64,000 nucleotides of DNA from Brasenia schreberi (Eukaryota; Streptophyta; Magnoliopsida; Nymphaeales; Cabombaceae): NCBI GenBank assembly GCA_036023115.1, contig JAYKKT010000080.1:13397001-13461000 (forward strand), read 5' to 3'. Each line of letters begins with the position of its first letter. Within the stretch, counting starts at the first letter, position 1. The notes beneath the pieces are model-generated. The model did not search any database. It had not been told where the DNA came from and saw nothing but the letters and a program-made list of their open reading frames with translations. This document shows, piece by piece, positions 58,172 to 64,000 of this stretch. The position numbers were made by a program, and so were the translations under genes.

Positions 58172-58499
58172 TGATGAAATTCAGATCAGCATCACAGAAG
58201 ATTAAGACAAGAAACAAGATTAATATTAAGGTAGAAATACAAGAGATTAAAGGAAAGGAGCAGACCTCCAATGGAGGCTGCCCCTCCTCTTTCTTTCTCT
58301 TTTTTACACACAACCACACCATCTAATACAACCTACCAGCCCTTATATAGAGAGCTGTAAAACGGAATTTGACCAAAATGACCAAAATACCCCTAATATA
58401 AAAAATTACCAAAATGAACCTACAGTTTTGGGCGAGTACAATAATGCCTAGAAACATAAAACTAACACAAAAAACACTAGATAAGCATATTCTTCAACA
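58172..58499 (-). repeat. 5' LTR of the gene-carrying element
   Basis: 328 bp. Contains CTTATATAGAGAG as a weak TATA-like site. Followed by TAAAT (58500-58504). Confidence 0.93.
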
Positions 58500-58994
58500 T
58501 AAATGATATGCATGCCTGATCTTCAAATAAGCAACTTCATCGTTTTGCATTCCTAAACAAAGATAAACTAAAAAAAGATAAACTATGATAAAATTCATCC
58601 CTTAATTATTTGTAGGAGGATCAAATTGAATTGTACCTTAAACCAAACAGATTGCCCCAAAATGACAAAGAGGGAATAAAGATTTGGATTCAAAAAATTT
58701 GTGAAGGTATTTCAAAAGCTTCAAGCATATATGAGCCAAATCTACAAGTCAAAAGTACATGGGATACTTCAGTACTCAAAAGAACGGTTATGAGAAATAG
58801 AAAGCAGACAGTCTGGGAACCTAGAATACAAAATGAATTAGATGGTCATCTTTAAGAAAATATATTACTTCACAATGTAGAGGCCTTGAGATGGTAAGAC
58901 AAAACAAATATAAGGAAAAGTGAACTTTTGAATGCTGCAATTGCAGGCTAATTATTGAATTATTTTGTAAGTATAACAAAAAGTTCCAACATTA
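58500..58994 (+). repeat. Host tandem duplication, copy 2, middle part
   Basis: Continues 54356-54427 and matches 30235-30436 plus 54043-54230. Interrupted at 58994 by RTE copy D and resumes at 62293. Confidence 0.85.
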
Positions 58995-59108
58995 ACTCCG
59001 CCCATGTAAGGGATCACCCTTGCATTGCCGGTCCCAAGCCCGGATAAAGGAGGAGGGTTGTGTTAGGCTTCCGACAGCCAGCGTAAAACTTCGTCGGATT
59101 TCTACAAC

Positions 59109-60100
59109 ATGGATTACAAAAATTATGAGCATTGCTTTGGGCGTCCCCGCCTAGCGACGTGCTGCAAAGCCCGAATGCAGTAAGAAGTAAGCAAGGGCCA
59201 CTACATTTTCGCCCGAATGTAGTGAATCAATTGCAGAGAGGGTTCCCACATCATGGACGGGTGTGGATAAAGAAGTTAGTCCCGCTACATTGCCGCCCGA
59301 ATGTAGTGAAAAATTTTCAGAGAGGGTCTCCGCATTTTGATTATGGATGGATGTGGGGGGTAAGGAAGCTAGTCCTAGATAATAAGATTCGTATTGGTTC
59401 TTGGAATATCGGAACATTATCGGGTAAGCTAATGGAGGTGGTAGATACTATGATTCAGAGAAAGATTCATATTCTATGTTTACAAGAGACAAAATGGGTT
59501 GGAGAAAAAGCAAAGGAGATAGAGGATACAGGTTTTAAATTATGGTACTCAGGTAAAGAAAAGGCCCAAAACGGAGTTGGTATTATCATAAATAAAGATT
59601 TAAAGGAGAGTGTAGTAGACATACAACGATATGGTGACCGAATCATGACATTGAAATTAGTGTTAGGAGTAGAGATTTTGAATATAGTTTGTGCTTACGC
59701 ACCCCAAGTAGGACTAGAAGATAGTATAAAGACAGTTTTTTGGGAAGAGTTAGATAAGGTGTTTCAAAAGATTCCACAAAGGGAGATGATTTGTTTAGGA
59801 GGAGATTTAAATGGACATGTCGGTAAAGAGGCATTAGGATATCAAGGGATTCAGGGAAACTTTGGTTATGGGGATATAAACGAGGAAGGTAGGGAGATTT
59901 TAAATTTTGCTATGTCATTTGATCTCTTTATAGTTAATACAATCTTCAAAAAACGAGATGAACATTAAATTACTTATAAGAGTGGCATATCGCAAACACA
60001 AATTGATTACTTTATTTGTAGAAAAAAAGATAGAGCGTGTTGTAAAGATTGTAAGGTAATTCCAGGAGAAAACTTAACCACCCAACATCGACTTTTAGTT
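59109..60100 (+). pseudogene. RTE copy D endonuclease region
   Basis: The family start ATGGATTACAAAAATTATG is at 59109, but one G is missing in the following G run (59140s) compared with copies B and C, so the open frame begins at 59132. It holds two tandem N-terminal repeats (LHFRPNVVNQLQRGFPHHGR, LHCRPNVVKNFQRGSPHFDY), then the AP-endonuclease-like domain: IRIGSWNIGTLSGK, LCLQETKWVGEK (Glu), GVGIIINKDL, IVCAYAPQVG, GGDLNGHVGKEALG (Asp, Asn). A TAA at 59966-59968 replaces the Leu of copy B. The same frame then continues [15 protein letters not shown] and TTQHRLLV. This domain nicks target DNA. Confidence 0.93.
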
Positions 60101-62239
60101 ATGGATTTACAAATAAAAAAATGGACAAAGAAGAAAAGAGTGCATCGAGCTATTCGGACTAAATGGTGGAACCTCAAAAGCGAGAAAGAAGATATATTTA
60201 AACAGAAAGTCCTTCAAGGAGATGTTTGGAATTATGTTGGTACACCCTCTGATATGTGGAACAATATGGCTATACATATTAGGAAAGTGGCGAAAGATGT
60301 GTTAGGGGTATCTAAGGGAGGTGTACCGGCACAAAAAGAAGCTTGGTGGTGGAGTGAAGTAGTACAAAATAAAATCAAGGCAAAGAGGGCATGTTACAAA
60401 TTACATTATGCTAAGAAAACTAGTGAAACTTTAGAAGCTTATAAGAAAGCAAAGAAGGAAGTAAAAAAGGCCGTTAGTGAAGCAAAAGCTAACATTTGGG
60501 ATGACTTATATAAAAAACTCAACTCAAAAGAGGGTGAAAGAGATATTTTTAGGATAGCTAGGGCTAGAGATAAGAAAACTAAAGATCTTAATTATGTTAG
60601 ATGCATAAAAGATGAGGATGAAAAAATTCTAGTGGCAAATGATGATATAAGAAATAGATGGAAAAACTATTTTTATAATCTTTTTAATGAAAATAAAGAT
60701 GTTAGTATTAGTTTAGGAGATTTAGCCAAGTCAGAAAAGTATATAAACCACAATTTCTACCGACGTATTCAAAAGAATGAAGTCAAAGAGGCTCTTAAAC
60801 ATATGAAAAGTGGTAAATCGGTAGGACCAGATAATATTCCTATAGAAGTTTGGAAAATACTAAGAGAAATAGGAATCACTTGGCTCACAAGACTATTTAA
60901 TGAAATATGGAAAAACCAAAAGATGCCCGAGGAATGGAGAGCAAGTACACTTATACCCGTATATAAGAACAAGGGAGACATTCAAAATTGTGCGAATTAT
61001 CGAGGTATCAAGTTAATGAGTCATACTATGAAATTATGGGAAAGAATTATCGAACGTAGGTTAAGACAAGTATCAAGTACAACAGAGAACCAATTTGGAT
61101 TTATGCCAGGTAGATCTACTATTGAAGCGATTCACCTTTTGAGACGTCTTCTAGAACATTTTAGAGCAAAAAAGAAAGACCTTCACATGATATTTATTGA
61201 TCTAGAAAAAGCTTATGATAGGGTACCGAGGGAGGTTCTTTGGAGAACTTTGGAAAAAAGAGGTATCCCATTGACATATATTAACCTTATAAGAGACATG
61301 TATGATGGTGCAAAAACATGTGTGAGGACTCATGAAGGAACGACAAACTTCTTTGAAGTTAATATTGGGTTACATCAAGGATCAACTTTAAGTCCATACT
61401 TATTTATAACGGTGATGGATGAGTTAACAAAACATATTCAAGATGAAGTACCTTGGTGTATGTTATTTGCAGATGACATTGTATTAGTGGAGGAGTCTAA
61501 GGAAAAAGTTAATAGAAAATTGGAACTATGGAGAGAAACATTAGAAAACAAAGGCCTCCGACTTAGTAGAACAAAGACAGAATATATGGAATGTAAGTTT
61601 GATCATTTGGCTACTTCAGAGGACATAGAAATTAAAATTGGCACACATTGCATTCCCTAAAAGGAAACTTTTAAATACCTAGGGTCAATTTTTCAAAGTG
61701 ATGGAAGAATTGATGGAGATGTTACACATAGAATTAATGCTGGTTGGTTAAAATGGAGAGGAGTATCAGGTATTCTTTGTGATAAGAAGATACCATTAAA
61801 ATTAAAAGGTAAATATTATAGAGCGGCAGTTAGGCCTGCCATGTTTTATGGTTCTGAGTGTTGGGCAGTTAATCATCAACATGTACAAAAGATGTCTGTG
61901 ACAGAAATGAAGATGTTGAGATGGATGAGTGGTCATACAAGAAAAGACCGTATACATAATGAGGTTATTAGAAACAAATTAGGAGTGGCACCAATAGAGG
62001 ATAAAATGAGAGAACATCTTTTAAGATGGTTTGGACATATAGAAAGAAGATCAAAAGAAGAACCTGTAAGAAGGTTAGAAAAACTAAATTTGGAAAGTAT
62101 TAAAAGAGGTAGAGGACGACCACAAAAGTGTTGGAAAGAAACAATAAAGAATGATCTAGCTTATTGTGAGTTAACTGCTAACATGGCACACGATAGAGAT
62201 CTGTGGAAACAAAGAATCCATGTAGCCGACCCCGTCTAG
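60101..62239 (+). pseudogene. RTE copy D reverse transcriptase
   Basis: In frame with the endonuclease and open for 519 codons from 60101 to 61660: [134 protein letters not shown] and [18 protein letters not shown] at 61658-61660 (after HCIP) is the only break; the frame then runs open through [12 protein letters not shown] and [10 protein letters not shown] to the end at 62239. RT activity would need that codon read through. Copy A has Gln (CAA) there. Confidence 0.95.
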
Positions 62240-62271
62240 TATGGGAAAAGGCTTAGTTGTTGTTGTTGTTG

Positions 62272-62390
62272 TAACAAAAAGTTCCAACATTAGATTCAAT
62301 ATTTGAAGCTTAGTTTAAAAAATATACCAAAAATACGTAAGGATATAATGGGGAAAAATAATAGAATAAACAATTCCTAACAACATATTC
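62272..62390 (+). repeat. Host tandem duplication, copy 2, right end
   Basis: Starts with the RTE target duplication and continues with sequence matching 54235-54345, ending near AACAATTCCTAACAACA. Confidence 0.8.
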
Positions 62391-62761
62391 AAATTTTGTA
62401 CAAGATCCAAAAGCTTTGGACAACTTGTTCTTGAGATTGCAATTGGTCCTTATTAAGCTCCTTTGGACAAATGTTTGCTATTTGACTTTCTGAGCCAACA
62501 AAGGTTAGCTCTATTTTCTTTATATACTACTTTTTCTCAAATAAAGTATTGATCAATTTGGATATGTTTGTTACTCCTGTGACGTATGCTACTCAATACT
62601 AACTTGATAACCTCTTATTATCACGGTACTAACAAGGTGACAGTATTGCCAACATGTCTTATACATGTGACTCAACTAAAGGCAGTCCACATCATGTGCA
62701 TCTCCTCTTAACAATGCACTGTAGAGCTTGAATTCAGTGAAAACTATGTAAGAGTCTCTAT
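62391..62761. other. Host DNA, nothing supported
   Basis: No coding signal or repeat recognised in these 370 bases. Confidence 0.4.
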
Positions 62762-64000
62762 ATCTTCGCCCGGACGTAGTGAATCAATTACAAAAAGGGT
62801 TCCCACATCATAGACAGGTGTAGATAAAGAAATTAGTCATTCTACATTGTCATCCGAATATAGTGAACAAATTGCAGAAAGGGTCTTTACATTTTCAGCA
62901 GAGGCAGATGTAGGGTAAATAAGGTAGTTCTAGATAATAAGATTTGTATTGATACCTAAAATATCGAAACATTGGCCGACGATTGAGAATACAAGTTTTA
63001 AATTATGGTATTGAGGAAAGAAAAAGACTTCAAATGAAGTTGGTATTATTATAAATAAAGATTTAAAGGACAGTATGGTGGATATATAACAATATGGCAA
63101 TCGAATTATGATAGTAAAATTAGTTTTAGGAGTAGAGAAATCAATACAATTTTCAAAAAATGAGATGAACATTTAATTACTTATAAGAGTGACCTGTTAC
63201 AAACACAAATTGATTATTTTGTTTGTAGTAAAAAAGATACATCGTGTTATAAAGATTGCAAGGTAATTCTACGAGAAAGTTTAACAACCCAATATCAATT
63301 TTTTAGTTATGAATTTTTTTGGTAAAAAAGTGGATACACTAGAAAGGAGTGCGTAGAGTTATTCGAACTAAATGGTGAAACCTCAATAGTGAGAAAGAAT
63401 ATATATTTAAACAGAAAGTTCTTCAAAGGAGATGCTTAAAATTATGTATGTATACCTTCTGATATATAGAACAATATGAATATGCATATTAGGAAAGTGG
63501 TAAAAGATATGTTAGGTGAATCTAAGGCTGACATACTAGCGCAAAAAGAAGCTTAGTAGTGGAGTGAAGTGATTAAGATAAAATTAAGGCAAAGAGAACA
63601 TGTTATAAATTGCATTATGTCAAGAAGACTAGTGAAACTTGAGAGGTTTATTAGAAAGCAAAGAAAGAAACACAATTAGTGAAACAAAAATCAAAATTTG
63701 GAAGGATTTATATAAAAACTTAACTCAAAAAAAGTGATAGCGATATTTTTAGGATAGGTAAAGCTAGAGAAAAGAAAACTAAGGATTTTTCTTTTGTTAG
63801 ATACATCAAACATGAGGATAAGAAGATTCTAGTGGCAAATGATGATATAAAAAATATATGAAAAGTATATAAAGTGTAATTTCTACCGACGAATTCAAAA
63901 GAATGAAGTCAAAGATTTTCTTAAACATATAAAGTTTGGTAAATTTGTAAGACCATATAATATTTCTATAGAAGTATGAAAATTTTAGGAGAAACAAGAG
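62762..64000 (+). mobile_element. Old RTE LINE copy running off the window
   Basis: Plus-strand sequence matches the RTE family from the N-terminal repeats (CGCCCGGACGTAGTGAATCAA) through parts of the endonuclease (AACATTTAATTACTTATAAGAGTG near 63165) into the region before RT. Divergence is high and there are internal deletions, for example most of the endonuclease core between about 63120 and 63150. Unlike copies C and D it has TTTAAT (Leu TTA) at the endonuclease stop site. No open frame remains. Confidence 0.9.

Larger units (their letters stand above)
54428..58499 (-). mobile_element. Non-autonomous LTR retrotransposon carrying host gene fragments
   Basis: Two LTRs (54428-54748 and 58172-58499) begin TGATGAAATTCAG and end TTCTTCAACA. 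The exact TAAAT occurs at 54423-54427 and 58500-58504. On the minus strand a TGGTATAAGAGCC primer-site-like motif adjoins the 5' LTR (58160-58171) and CCCAACTTGAGGGGTG, a polypurine tract, adjoins the 3' LTR (54749-54764). The 3.4 kb between has no gag, protease, integrase or RT that I can recognise. It holds coiled-coil and PP2C phosphatase coding fragments in the element's sense orientation and a hairpin minisatellite. It would depend on proteins from another element. Confidence 0.92.
58995..62271 (+). mobile_element. Full-length RTE LINE (copy D)
   Basis: 3277 bp flanked by a 21-bp exact target duplication (58974-58994 and 62272-62292, starting TAACAAAAAG and ending CCAACATTA). The 5' end ACTCCGCCCATG and 3' end GGCTTAG(TTG)n are both present. 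The single coding region for endonuclease plus RT, without RNase H, and the short-repeat tail identify the RTE clade. This is the most complete RTE here and the best reference for the others. Confidence 0.97.

Overview
This window looks like nuclear DNA of a flowering plant. It carries intron-bearing plant genes or gene pieces, Ty1/copia elements with initiator-Met-tRNA primer sites, RTE-type LINEs ending in (TTG)n, a hAT transposon, tRNA-derived SINE-like copies and long dinucleotide microsatellites. I see nothing bacterial and no rRNA or tRNA gene. I cannot name the species.

Layout. 1-5270: an RTE scrap, then a clean but decayed copia element on the minus strand (192-5270, target duplication AGAAG). 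5271-11300: mostly unassignable DNA with a plant-mobile-domain remnant and a spaced direct duplication. 11300-14449: old RTE copies, one of which took a younger antisense RTE insertion. 15666-16237: first exon of a conserved plant gene of unknown function (minus), bounded by CT/GA microsatellites and a tandemly repeated upstream region. 17.6 and 27.8 kb: two SINE-like copies. 21314-26050: a decayed plus-strand copia element. 28467-28898: a probable last exon of an unidentified host gene (minus).

30437-54037 is one nest. Copia A (TSD AAAAG) was hit by copia B in its gag region and by copia C (TSD GATCC) in its reverse transcriptase region. B then received an RTE copy and a hAT element (8-bp TSD). 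C received two RTE copies in opposite orientations. A itself also holds a short RTE copy. The host DNA on both sides is a roughly 600-bp tandem duplication. Its first copy took copia A. Its second copy took a non-autonomous LTR element (54428-58499, TSD TAAAT) and a near-complete RTE (58995-62271). A worn RTE runs off the right edge.

The most interesting object is the 54428-58499 LTR element. It has LTRs, a primer-site-like motif, a polypurine tract and a target duplication, but no recognisable gag or pol. Instead it carries pieces of at least two host-type genes, a PP2C phosphatase and one or more coiled-coil proteins, in the element's own sense orientation, plus a 29-bp minisatellite whose units keep a small hairpin. 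A second theme is that RTE copies with their own target duplications share the same nonsense codons, which suggests mobilisation of dead templates in trans. All family assignments come from reading motifs by eye; no database search was possible.
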